A stretch of 64,000 nt of DNA from Nematostella vectensis (lineage: Eukaryota; Cnidaria; Anthozoa; Actiniaria; Edwardsiidae): positions 2,749,501 to 2,813,500 of the forward strand of contig NC_064043.1 in the NCBI RefSeq assembly GCF_932526225.1. The letters run 5' to 3'. The position numbers were made by a program, and so were the translations under genes. Numbering within the stretch: position 1 is the stretch's first letter; the number at the start of each line of letters is the position of its first letter. Under the pieces are notes generated by a model. The model had not been told where the DNA came from and did no database searches. It worked only from the letters and a program-made list of their open reading frames with translations. This document shows positions 1-10,828 of this stretch, piece by piece.

Positions 1-869
1 TTTTCACGCTACGTCACAGCGAGCTGTGCGTGGCGTAACCGTATAAGACAGGCCTGGGATCCTGGTTATTGCCTCCCCATTAATGCGCGGGTACCTCAGG
101 TTCCTTTGTGTTGTACAGTTTGCTAGATAGCGGTGTTGGGGCCGAAATCTCCAGCTTAGCCGTAAAGCTTTAGCTGCCATGCGGTGATTCAGCGCAAGTC
201 TGGATGTATGGTCTACTTTTTCGCTTTTCCTTTTTAAAGCTTTTTAACTTGGTTCTTGTTGGTTCGACTCTCGGCTGATCCTCTTGTATTTCTTTTTTAT
301 CCTTTTTCCTGCCTTTTTTATCCTCGTGCCGTCCACTACATATTGTATTTTAAATTTCATTTTTTTTGTCTATTTTGTAATGTTTATCATTACCTGTGTG
401 TGTGTGTGTGCCTACAGAATCGTATTGTGACCTGAGGGGAAAATGAGAGTTTCTTTTTTCTGCTGTCTTTTGTTGCGTGCCCGCAGTTGGCATGAGAGGT
501 TTTGCAGCCGAGACTTGCTTGTTGGCTTTTTCAACTCGCGACCTCGATATTTTTGGGGATATTTTCGTACCGACCCATCAGACATCGGATCAAATGGTCC
601 GTCCCTAGCCTCGATCCATGTATTTGAACTGAAATGCGCGGAGAAGTATCTATATCTAAATAGCATTCAGAGTAGCACGTTTTTATGCTCCATGATCAAG
701 TTCTTTTTCTCGCCGCGAAACATCTATTCTAAAACGTTAGGCCCTAGGCCACACATTTTCAATGCCAACCAGCAACATCCGTAGCATTTAGTAAACACGA
801 ACTATGCAATTTGGAACGTAAACAATTCTTGGGCTATATAAAAAGGCGACAAAATGATCGAACGGGATC
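1..869. other. Gene-free stretch with a copy of a dispersed repeat
   Basis: I see no supportable gene here; the two open frames on opposite strands (about 412-784) have no recognisable protein features. Bases about 71-195 resemble 5281-5370: both start with GCCTCC, share TAATGCGCGGGT and CTTTGTGTTGTA, and have a matching CCAGC-containing stretch further on. This indicates a dispersed repeat present at least twice in the window. A short (TG)n run lies near 395-412. Confidence 0.5.
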
Positions 870-2165
870 CTAAATATGAGCATGGACCCATTGCGCATGT
901 CGCGTCATGAGTATGCGCACGGACCCATTGCGCATGTCGTGTCATCAGTATGCGCACGGACCCAATGCGCATGGCGCGTCCTGAGTATGCGCACGGACCC
1001 AATGCGCATGTCGCGTCATGAGTATGCGCACGGACCCATTGCGCATGTCGCGTCATGAGTATGCGCACGGACCCATTGCGCATGTCGCGTCATGAGTATG
1101 TACACGGACCCATTGCGCATGTCGAGTCATGAGTATGCGCACGGACCCATTGCGCATGTCGAGTCATGAGTATGCGCACGGACCCAATGCGCATGTCGCG
1201 TCATAAGTATGCGCATGGACCCATTGCGCATGTCGAGTCATGAGTATGCGCACGGACCCATTGCGCATGTCGCGTCATGAGTATGCGCACGGACCCATTG
1301 CGCATGTCGCGTCATGAGTATGCGCATGGACCCATTGCGCATGTCGAGTCATGAGTATGCGCACGGACCCAATGCGCATGTCGCGTCATGAGTATGCGCA
1401 CGGACCCAATGCGCATGTCGCGTCATCAGGATGCGCACGGACCCATTGCGCATGTCGCGTCATGAGTATGCGCATGGACCCATTGCGCATGTCGAGTCAT
1501 GAGTATGCGCACGGACCCATTGCGCATGTCGCGTCATGAGTATGCGCATGGACCCATTGCGCATGTCGCGTCATGAGTATGCGCATGGACCCATTGCGCA
1601 TGTCGAGTCATGAGTATGCGCACGGACCCAATGCGCATGTCGCGTCATGAGTATGCGCACGGACCCAATGCGCATGTCGCGTCATCAGGATGCGCACGGA
1701 CCCAATGCGGATGTCGCGTCATCAGTATGCGCACGGACCCAATGCGCATGTCGAGTCATGAGTATGCGCACGGACCTAATGCGCATGTCGCGTCATGAGT
1801 ATGCGCACGGACCCAATGCGCATGTCGAGTCATGAGTATGCGCACGGACCCAATGCGCATGTCGCGTCATGAGTATGCGCACGGACCCAATGCGCATGTC
1901 GCGTCATCAGTATTCGCACGGACCCAATGCGCATGTCGCGTCATCAGTATGGGCACGGACCCAATGCGCATGTCGCGTCATGAGTATGCGCACGGACCCA
2001 ATGCGCATGTCGCGTCATCAGTATTCGCACCGACCCAATGCGCATGTCGCGTCATCAGTATGGGCACGGACCCAATGCGCATGTCGCGTCATGAGTATGC
2101 GCACGGACCCAATGCGCATGTCGCGTCATCAGTATGCGCACGGACCCATTGCGCATGTCGCGTCG
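870..2165. repeat. 37-bp minisatellite, about 35 copies
   Basis: A tandem array whose unit contains GCGCATGTCGCGTCATGAG followed by TATGCGCACGGACCCAAT. Units differ at a few fixed positions: ATGAGT or ATCAGT, CCATTG or CCAATG, GCGTCA or GAGTCA. The first half is mostly the CCATTG type and the second half mostly CCAATG. Because 37 is not a multiple of three and the unit has no stop codon in any phase, all frames stay open for long distances and give a false 37-residue peptide repeat. It is not considered coding. Confidence 0.95.
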
Positions 2166-3404
2166 TTTCCATTATCTGTTCGATGTGATATCAATTACAG
2201 AAAACAGTACGCAAACAGATCTATGTGGGATCGTGCCAAAAAGAAATCAAGAACATCGTTTAGCCCGAGTGTCAGGCCCGCTCTTCGTCCCCTTTGAAGT
2301 ATTTACCGGTTAGCGGTAAAAAAAAGTTTTATTTTTCCTCTACAATTTAAGAGAAATGAAATCACCTTATAATCGGGCTACGCATCGTTTAGTTATCCCC
2401 TATTCGATGATATAATGATCTATGATATAAATACAAATACAGCAGTGCCAGAGTGCAGTAGCTCCCCGCGCATCGTTCTGATGACTTTCCGCCCCGTGTG
2501 TTTACACGATAACTGGTATAGTAATCTTGCGTTATCACATCAGACAGAAGGCCATCAAAGTGCCGCTATGGGGTCGTGCCGAAGTGCTTTTTCCCGCCGC
2601 CATCATCGATTAGTATCTGATTCACGCCTTCAATCATGATAGCATGACGACTTCGCTATACGTATTTACATTCATCATAGACAATCGTATAAATACAACA
2701 GGTGCTCTGGGATTTTGCCAAAGCACCCCATTCTCCTCATACTCAGAAATATTATCGCAGCCTTTTGCTGAATTTTCATTTCCTGTCCGTACTGCTAAAC
2801 GCGATATCGTATTCTTGACATCGTTAACACAAGGTAGCTATCGATTCAAGTTATAGCAGATTATATTTGCCTAAGTGCACGTTGTATTTCTTGCAAAAGA
2901 ATAAATATCGTGTTTCGAACAGCGGGGTCATAATGCGATTTTTCATTTTTTATTTCGCAGCTCAAGTCCTTAAAGTCGACGACATACACGGGGGGCTAAT
3001 TAATCTTTCCTATCTCTCAAAACACGCGAAGATTTACACCAAACAGGAGGTGACAGATAAAGTTTTCTACTTTAAGCCAAGCGTCAGTAATTTCCTTCTG
3101 TAATAACAACGAACAGAAATAATTTAATATTTTGTTTATTATTTTACCAATGACTGGAATAGTTTCTTTTTTCACCAGAATCCGGTGTTATTATCGTCTA
3201 CGCCACTTGATGGAAAATCGCTTTCCCCTATTCCATTAAATCAGTTCCAAAACAAAAACAAAATTGTTTCTCCTACTGCATTTTATCGAGGTGGATTGTT
3301 TTGTTTAAGTGTTCTCATTTCCCCATCGTCTGTTTTTAAGATATAGTACTTCCCGACTGTTTGGGCTGCAACTGATAAGAGCGAGCCACGATTCCATATT
3401 CCTG
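2166..3404. other. Intergenic, AT-rich, no supported feature
   Basis: Only short open frames are present (for example 2415-2639, 2644-2856 and 2867-3103), with no recognisable domain, splice context or conserved motif. I see no RNA gene or repeat array here. Confidence 0.4.
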
Positions 3405-3767
3405 CTAAAGTAGATTTACTTCTCTCAATACCAGTTCTAAGATCATGTATTTTCGCAGTTTACGAAGGCTTATCCCACGTTTATCAACAATCTCCCTCTC
3501 TATTTTATCACAAACTGCTTTTCGCCGGTGGTCCCCTAGGTGACTTCGCTGGTATTGCACCCGCGCGCTATCCTCGGACTCCGGCACTGACACATACTGA
3601 GAATCATTACTCTCAGCTGGAACTGTATTTTCCAAGCGATCGCTTAGCTGCTCTGAATTGTAGGAATTATCAATATCTTCGGAAGATAGAATACTAGATG
3701 AATTATCTTCATCGTCAGTATGAATAAGTCGACGGTATATGTATTGTTTCTTTGTCCTCCAAGCCAT
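3405..3767 (-). CDS. Small unrecognised protein (120 aa), putative paralogue of the ORF at 6940-7272
   Basis: I do not recognise the family. The 120-residue frame has an acceptable start context (GAAAATGG). An N-terminal basic/tyrosine patch (RTKKQYIYRR) is followed by an acidic, serine-rich middle with no transmembrane or signal segment. The basic C-terminus reads HRRKAVCDKIE, then RGISLRKLRK, and ends EVNLL. The 110-residue ORF at 6940-7272 has a matching layout: RTNRKY near the N-terminus, PRRNAICQELE and KGLRKFR near the C-terminus, ending ESDL. The shared order of motifs and the shared end just after the last leucine suggest diverged paralogues in head-to-head orientation, about 3.2 kb apart. 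Composition suggests an intrinsically disordered, possibly nuclear protein; that is inference only. Confidence 0.45.
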   Translation of the reverse strand: MAWRTKKQYIYRRLIHTDDEDNSSSILSSEDIDNSYNSEQLSDRLENTVPAESNDSQYVSVPESEDSARVQYQRSHLGDHRRKAVCDKIEREIVDKRGISLRKLRKYMILELVLREVNLL

Positions 3768-5490
3768 TTTCCGCTACGCTGCCATAAACGCGTCTCTCTC
3801 TCTCTCGTCACACGTCTTTCTAGTCCTTAATGCCGCCAGCTAAATTTGTAGGTCTCTATCAGCTGTTTCGTGCGCAAATAACGAAATTTCGCCTGCAGTC
3901 ACGTTCGGACTGAAAAAATCGATTTTTGGTGGTAAAGTTAGGCTAGTAACTCCTGTCTGACGATTTCCCAGCACTTAACAGCATTAACCCATAACACGTA
4001 GAAATCATTTTGCATAAGTGATATAAACACCAGAAACCCAACCCGCAGGTATCGTATATCAGATAATACGCAATCTCAAGAGATAGCTAGGGAGGGTCAT
4101 GAAATAAGCGAAATCAAATTATCAAAAAAAATGTTGTAAAGTTAGGCACTTCTGTCTCGACGTCCTGATTAGTGTTGTTCTGTCACAGGACTCGTGTCGC
4201 CGCGTTGTTAAGGCGCTCAGGTTGAAGGTCTTTCTTTCGCACGGTGATAGCTTCCAATATAGATTACAAGGAAGCACTCACAGTTCAAAAGAAGCGACTT
4301 CGAATGCTTTAATTCAGACTTTAAATAGCGGCCCTAAGGGGAGATGGGCTAATCAGCGGCAACTCATTAATACAACAACGCCCATGGATGTAATACCAAC
4401 ATACCAACCATGAAGACAATAACACATCCATTGTAACATCAAGTAAACTTTAAAGGGAAACTAGCTTTACACACATCGGCTCTAGTTGGTCCCGGAGAAA
4501 ACGTTTGCACAGTCTATTCACCAGCGCAGTTCAGCAACCATGAACAGGTGTTTCACCCTTGTTAGGACACATCAGCATGTCCTGATATAAACTTTATAGT
4601 TTATCAGCAAATAAGCTTTATCTCAATGACAGCTTTTCACGATTGCCGAACTGCACGTACCGTCGTGTGTAGTTGTGTTCTTTGACAGGTGTTGTCGTCC
4701 TCGATAGCACTCACCAGCATGGCCGGTTTGCCGCATAAATTCATCAGCAATAACTGCTTTTCACGATAGGTAATCTGCACGGGTAATAGGCCGTCTATAC
4801 CCGACAGGTGCCGATGCGTGCGTAACCCGTGTTTTTTAGTTCACTGTCTGTAATATCAAGCTAACCGCAAATGCAATAACGTAATAACTTTAGGTGCCGA
4901 TGGGTGTAGATGTGTTTTTAAGGCTCACTTACTGTAATGTCAAGCTAACTATAAATGTAATAACTTCGTCAGACGGCAGATCTACGACTTTTCAAAGGGT
5001 TATTCAATTTATGAAAGCTCCCAAAGTTTTAAAGGAGGCTTCAATTGTCTGCCCCTAAGAACTGTTCTTTTGAACCCATAGAACCATCCCTGGCTCCGCC
5101 ACTGGTAGATGAACTTCTAAGACAATTAAAATAACACTTGGTGGAGCGTAGAGAGGAATGAGAGAATTTTTTCTAAGAATTATATCTAAGAAGTTTTAGC
5201 ACAAAAAACCAAAAAAAATCCTAATCTTAATCGGACAATCGGAAGTTATCCGGTTAAAAGTATAAATACATCCTACCCTGGCCTCCGTATCAATAATGCG
5301 CGGGTCTTTCAGGTTACTTTGTGTTGTATCAGCCAAAATCCCCAGCATAGATATAAGCTACGGATATTCTTTTTCTTTTCTCATTTTATAATCAGTTCTT
5401 TTTGTGGAGTTATCATTCATCTGTTCCCGGCCATCGCGCAAAGTCAGTATTTCCCGAGGAGGGTGGAGGTGACGTTTTTCGTCAATGGAG
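3768..5490. other. Intergenic; contains degenerate local duplications and a dispersed-repeat copy
   Basis: A (TC)n run lies at about 3794-3808. Between about 4620 and 4980 there are imperfect duplications: GCTTTTCACGAT occurs near 4631 and 4758, and AGGTGCCGATG (near 4805 and 4892) is followed each time by a segment with CAAGCTAAC and ending TAATAAC, about 87 bp apart. Bases 5281-5370 are the second copy of the dispersed repeat seen at 71-195. No gene is supported. Confidence 0.45.
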
Positions 5491-5862
5491 AAAGACTCTG
5501 TCCCCACGTATCCGTTTTCGTTTGAAAACGCAACCTTTTTGTTCCGTTCTCAAAAAGATCCGCGTCCACACGAAGCGTTTGCATTTCGATACGACCGTCT
5601 CCACGAAAACGATAACAAGCTCTCCAGTGCATGCGTACTCGCGCGCCAAGTAGACTGGACCTGAGTTATCAAGCCATTGTTTTCGAAAGGTTCCGTTTTT
5701 GTCCGTCCCCACGGCAACGAAAGGGTATCGTTTTCAAATTGTTCCACTCTGGGGATCGTTTTGAAACCGTTCTGTTTTCGGTCATCGTTTTCGCGTTTAC
5801 CTGTATCGGTAACAAAAAGGTTGCGTTTTCAAACGAGAACGGATACGTGGGGACGCGGTCTT
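5491..5862. mobile_element. MITE-like non-autonomous DNA transposon with about 50-bp terminal inverted repeats
   Basis: The left end (5494-5545) and right end (5810-5861) are inverted copies with very few mismatches. Both read inward GTCCCCACGTATCCGTT, then TCGTTTGAAAACGCAACC, then TTTTTGTT. Internal segments echo the same CGTTTTC / GAAAACG words, so the element is largely self-complementary and explains the dense overlapping ORFs on both strands. No transposase is encoded. A clean target-site duplication is not evident, so exact ends and superfamily are uncertain. Confidence 0.8.
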
Positions 5863-6939
5863 AGTAGAGAGGACTGCGCGCGCGCCCTGTGTCCACCCTT
5901 ACCCGAGCTTGTCACCATCTTGTTGGCATAGAAAGAATTCCCCCATTTTCCAACTACCATTTTGCACTGGAGGAAGCCTTCCCATATTTTGTTCCTTGCT
6001 TCTGTCGAGCATGGTTTTAAAATTCGAGTGCAGGGTTTCAAAAAAGCGGCCGGCTGCCGGCGATAGCCAGCTGTTTTCTGGTCTTTGCCGGCCTTTTTTT
6101 TCAGTATTTCCCTCTTATTTTTTGAGTATGCAGTCTTCTTCTTCTTTTTCTACCAAAATCCACAAAGCCGGCAAAATCTAGCAGATTAAAAAAATATATA
6201 TTCTGAACCCTGAAATGAGGTTTAATGCCCCCAAGTAGGAAGGAACACCTGCTAATAATAATAAGGTTTCTGAAGCATTATAATTATAAGGTTTCTGAAG
6301 CATTATAATTCGCGCATCTCTTTATAATTCTTTCAACGCGATTATCGCGCCTTTAGTTTCAAATCAACATACGTTGTTTTCAGCCGCGACGTTTGAATAT
6401 TCGTATTATCAATATTATTTTTGCTTAAGAATTGTTTTTCCCCTTTCCTTTATGACAATCATCTCAAATGTGCAGCAAGCACGTATTTATGCTCAGCTGG
6501 TGAGTTTTTATACACATCCATATCGGATTATTTTTTTAATATCTTTTTTTTATTCATAGAAGATTTATAAGCCGTTTAATCATACGTTAACGACATTATT
6601 TATAGAAGAATTTGGCGTTATGCGAGGGCGAATGAAACTCCTTTCCATTTTTTTCAAGAGCTATTTTTATAACCCATAAGTGTGAATTACCCCGATATTG
6701 AAAAACGAGCATAACGGGGGCTTAAAAGACCAGAAATAAAGATTCTCCAATACGCTAACTGCTCGAATCTCATCTTAATACAATGCTCATTACGTCAATA
6801 TTCTTCGCAGATGACGTCATAACATTCCTCTCCTTGTTTTAACAATCCATTTGTCTTGTTAACTCTTGGTTTATTTATTGCGAGAGTGCGACCCTCATCT
6901 AAACACAGGACACTGAACAAGTACTAGCAATATACAAGG
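5863..6939. other. Intergenic, AT-rich, small direct duplication
   Basis: The words AAGGTTTCTGAAGCATTATAA occur twice in direct repeat near 6260-6310. The 100 bp before 6940 would hold the promoter of the small ORF that follows; no clear TATA box is seen. No other gene is supported. Confidence 0.35.
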
Positions 6940-7272
6940 ATGAGTCAGTTTGTTGAAGAATATTGCAAGCATTTTTTTAAAAAAATCGGAGTGAATTTGA
7001 GTGGTTTAACAAGACGAACAAACCGAAAATACCAAACTCTGAGCATGGGTTCAGAAAACGACGATGTTGTATTCTATTGCACGCGTTCATACGAATTCAT
7101 TGCTTTTCCACCTGACAGCGAGGAAGGGACAACCGTGGACTTGGACCCAGCTTGCCTCGTGAGGCCGAGAAGGAACGCCATTTGTCAAGAACTCGAGTTA
7201 CAGGACAAAGGTTTGAGGAAATTTCGGGCTATTGTTTTGGCGGATTTAAACTGGCAAGAAAGCGATCTTTGA
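6940..7272 (+). CDS. Small unrecognised protein (110 aa), putative paralogue of the ORF at 3405-3767
   Basis: I do not recognise the family. The start has a favourable context (AAGGATGAG). The protein has an N-terminal stretch ending RRTNRKYQ, an acidic middle (SENDD and later DSEEG), and a C-terminus with PRRNAICQELE followed by KGLRKFRAIVLADL and ending ESDL. These motifs match, in order, those of the 120-residue ORF on the other strand at 3405-3767, although the middles are unrelated. No signal peptide, membrane segment or catalytic motif is visible. A poly(A) hexamer (AATAAA) lies at 7734-7739, about 460 bp downstream. It may be an intronless gene; it could also be a chance ORF, but the paralogy argues against that. 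Confidence 0.5.
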   Translation: MSQFVEEYCKHFFKKIGVNLSGLTRRTNRKYQTLSMGSENDDVVFYCTRSYEFIAFPPDSEEGTTVDLDPACLVRPRRNAICQELELQDKGLRKFRAIVLADLNWQESDL

Positions 7273-8439
7273 CTTCAACCCCTTTCATTACCAGTAGAAG
7301 AAAGCCGTTATGCGGAGTACTCTAAATGCATCAATGTCCACGATCAGGTCGTGTTCGTCGTGGGTGTATGTTTGCAAGATACACTGTAACCCTACAGGGG
7401 GGCATGGACTCGCTTCGTGTGAAATATCCAACGGGATTTGAGATAAACTAGGTCGTGAAAAAACAGTTTTTATTAATATGCTAATGTGTATACAATGAAT
7501 GTGTAACACATAAGAAGCAATTGTAAGTATATATTGTACACGAATCAATCAAAATACCCAAACAATTGTGTTCGTTAAGCAGAGTATAAATATGGTCCAC
7601 CACAAAACAGAGTATATATTGTACATGTATATAGTTTGAACAAGAGCTGTTTGCGGGGTTAGTGCCGAGGATAACTATATTCTTTTTTGTTAAAAGCCAC
7701 TTGGAAATCCATGCTTTTATATCTGTTTAAAACAATAAACTTAAATGCTATACCTTTAAGTAGTTGATTGTTTGAATAAAACGGGAAAATAGGAATGCTG
7801 CCACGGCAGTGACTTTATGATGAATATAGCGATGAAAACTAAAGCATAGCTTGGTGGGGTAGTTTGGATTGCATGCTATCAAACTTACGAAACTTTTTAC
7901 ATATTTACATCAATCCAACTCTCTTTTCTGCGCAGCATTTGTCGAAAAGTCGATACATCGATAGTTGAGGAGGCTATTTAGATCACCGACAATTTTCACT
8001 ATGTGAGGGGAAGCTAATACATAATTGGGGTGAGGGAAATGAACGAAAGATTTAAGGTAGCCAAGGTATAGGAGCGCTTCCTATGTATGTTACCCCGTGG
8101 ATACAGACTACGCTAGCTTACGATTAGCTAGAGAAATAATGAAAATCGAAGAATTAGCTAGAAATAAATCTTAAAGACATTTTTTATCATTGCCCTAGGG
8201 TTATAGACTTAGAAAATTGCTGTGATGTAAAAGCCAGGAATTATGCCACAGGTCCATTTCCATCTTTAACTTGACTAGATTAGCATTGAGCTTTTCGCAG
8301 AACTTGCGTTGCGCAGTAATGTCCCACGCACTTCTTGGGAAAGGAAGCAGCCTTACACCTGCTAGTTCAATACCCCTCCCCCTTTAAATAGGCATAAGCC
8401 CCCTAAACAAGGAGCGCCCCCCCAACTCCCTCACTAGGA
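7273..8439. other. Probable 3' UTR and intergenic sequence
   Basis: AATAAA at 7734-7739 is a plausible poly(A) signal for the small ORF ending at 7272. The remaining sequence shows no gene, array or inverted repeat that I can support. Confidence 0.35.
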
Positions 8440-9090
8440 AACTTACCCTTAACCCCCTGTCCAAGCTACTAAGCGTGCCCCTACCCCCTAACAAGGAAAC
8501 GTACCCCACTCCCTAACAAGGAAACGTACCCCACTCCCTAACAAGGAAACTTACCCCACTCCCTAACAAGGAAACGTACCCCACTCCCTAACAAGGAAAC
8601 GTACCCCACTCCCTAACAAGAAAACTTACCCCACTCTCTAACAAGGAAGCGTGCCCCACCCCTTGACAAGGAAACGTACCCCACTCCCTAACAAGGAAGC
8701 GTGCCCCACCCCTTGACAAGGAAACGTACCCCTACCCCCTAACAAGAAAACGTACCCAACTCCCTAACAAGAAAACTTACCCCACTCCCTAACAAGAAAA
8801 CTTACCCCACTCCCTAACAAGAAAACTTACCCCACTCCCTAACAAGGAAGCGTGCCCCACCCCTTGACAAGGAAACGTACCCCTACCCCCTAACAAGAAA
8901 ACGTACCCCACTCCCTAACAAGAAAACTTACCCCACTCCCTAACAAGAAAACTTACCCCACTCCCTAACAAGAAAACTTACCCCACTCCCTAACAAGAAA
9001 ACTTACCCCTACCCCCTTACAAGGTAGCGTGTCCCCACCCCTCTGACAAGGAAGGGTATCCCTCCCCCATCCTCTTACAAGGAAGTTTAT
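8440..9090. repeat. 25-bp minisatellite, about 25 copies
   Basis: The unit is approximately CCCTAACAAGGAAACGTACCCCACT. Variants AAGAAAACTTA, AAGGAAGCGTG and CCCTTGACAAG alternate. The first units and the last (with CCTCTGACAAGGAAG) are more diverged than the core, as usual for array edges. Confidence 0.93.
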
Positions 9091-10828
9091 CCCCTGAACA
9101 TAAGAAAGTATAAAAAAAAGTAATTTTCTGGTGGCAAAGGCCCCTTTGATCTACCTCATTCGTCCTTAGAAGCTGCATATTCTGTTTGAGTATTGTGTTT
9201 TCCGCTAGCAAGACTCGAAACTCATTCATCAGGTTAACTTCCGTCTTTCCTCTAATGTTGGATTGTCGAGTAGACCGTTGCCGATGGTTTAATGACTAGC
9301 ACTACCAATAACACTCCCAGTAGACGTATTTTCACCAATCTTAAATCACCCACGTTGATGCTTATCGAATACGCAAATAATCTTAGGCTAGTTTCTAAGG
9401 CTAACTAGACGAGTTTACAAAGAGCATAAAAAATCCATTTCATCTAAAATTTTGAGAAAATACCAAACATAAGGCACCAGAGAGCCAAATAAGTTAGACA
9501 GATATGGAATAGCGTGGGCGAACACTCACCCGAGCACATTTAATAAAGAGGTTTCGCAAGAACCCCTGGGCGCGCAGCAGCTCCCACGGCAGTTTTTTTT
9601 TAACCCAAACGTGGTCGTAGAGTTTTACTAGTATCTACTTGCGTAATGGTGCAATAACTAATGCATGTCGCCACAGGGTTTTAAGCGCTCCTTGTATGAG
9701 TAGGCCTGGACAAACGTAAGAGCTTGTATAATTCTCGAAAGTTTAAGGGGGTGGGTATTTTTTTCCTAATTCATACCCCGCTGTGGGAGTCGTCACATTG
9801 TCAAGTGATCTCCATGTGAAGACACAACATACAACATATTATAAGCAAGGTATCTAATCCTTAAAATGTTTGAATAGTTTCTTTACTTCTCTGCTGTAGC
9901 TGTACAATATAAGGCATAGTGTATCCAAAATTGCACCTATTCTAGATAAACGAGGCCATTTTTTATTGTAATTCTTTGTTAGCTTTTATTGTTTATTAAA
10001 GAGCCTCTCTCAGCCGTCGTAAAACCCCAATTTCAATCTGCTCATTTAGGGAAGCTATTGGGAGGTTTTCTGATTTTGTAAATAGAGTATACGAAACTTT
10101 GTTTTTAAATTAGTTTAAAAATTTAATTTATTTTTTTTTATTTTAAAAATTTATCAAAGGTGAATATAGACAATAACAAAGGTGTGGCCGACTAGAGCTC
10201 TTTGATATTTTGGTATCAATCACCCAACTGTCCATATCTTCTTTGGTCAAAGAGGCCAATCTTGGCAATTAGTAACTTCACTATCCTTTGCGATATGTCA
10301 CTTTCTCTAATTTGCACCCACCCTCCCCTCCCCTGTGGCACAAAGGCTCATTCCACGTTAAAGGCTTTAAAAAACATCACCCTTGGGGGTGGGCCTGATT
10401 TATCATAACATCGTATTTGGTCCAATATCTTACGTAATCGAAGCTTTTTTACAATGTCTTTTTTAGAAGTTTACATCACACGTTAAAAGGGATGAGCCCA
10501 TAATTACTTGCCTGGTCCGTAAAAGCAGCCAGAGTAATCTTGCATGTGCGCTGTCGTGTAGACACACAGCTGTCGTAAATATTTAAGGCCATGAGGTCCT
10601 AATGCTATACTACCCTGAACCAAAGGGACTTTGAAAACCAGTGGGGACGCAATAGCTCCTCTGGCAGTGGGTGATAATGCGGAAGCGGGGGGGGGGGGGG
10701 GGGGATTTTAATCGTCTGTTGTGCCCTCAGCACCAGTATCATTGGGCAAAGTTGTACGCTTATATACATCCATGGTTCCTCTAAATACAATTTCGTTTGA
10801 AATACAATAGGATTAAAGGAATAAAACG
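9091..10828. other. Intergenic; short coiled-coil-like open frame and a poly-G tract
   Basis: On the minus strand, about 9152-9280 is open and reads like a short coiled coil (MNEFRVLLAENTILKQN), followed by a possible donor (GAG|GTAGAT). It is too short to assign and no partner exon was found. A run of about 20 G residues lies at 10685-10704. It would be prone to replication slippage and may form a quadruplex. Nothing else is supported. Confidence 0.3.

Noticed and set aside
876-2297. Several ORFs with repeated MSMRTDPMRMSRHEYAHGP-like peptides
   Set aside because: They are produced by the 37-bp minisatellite, which lacks stops in all phases; the same peptide appears shifted between frames.
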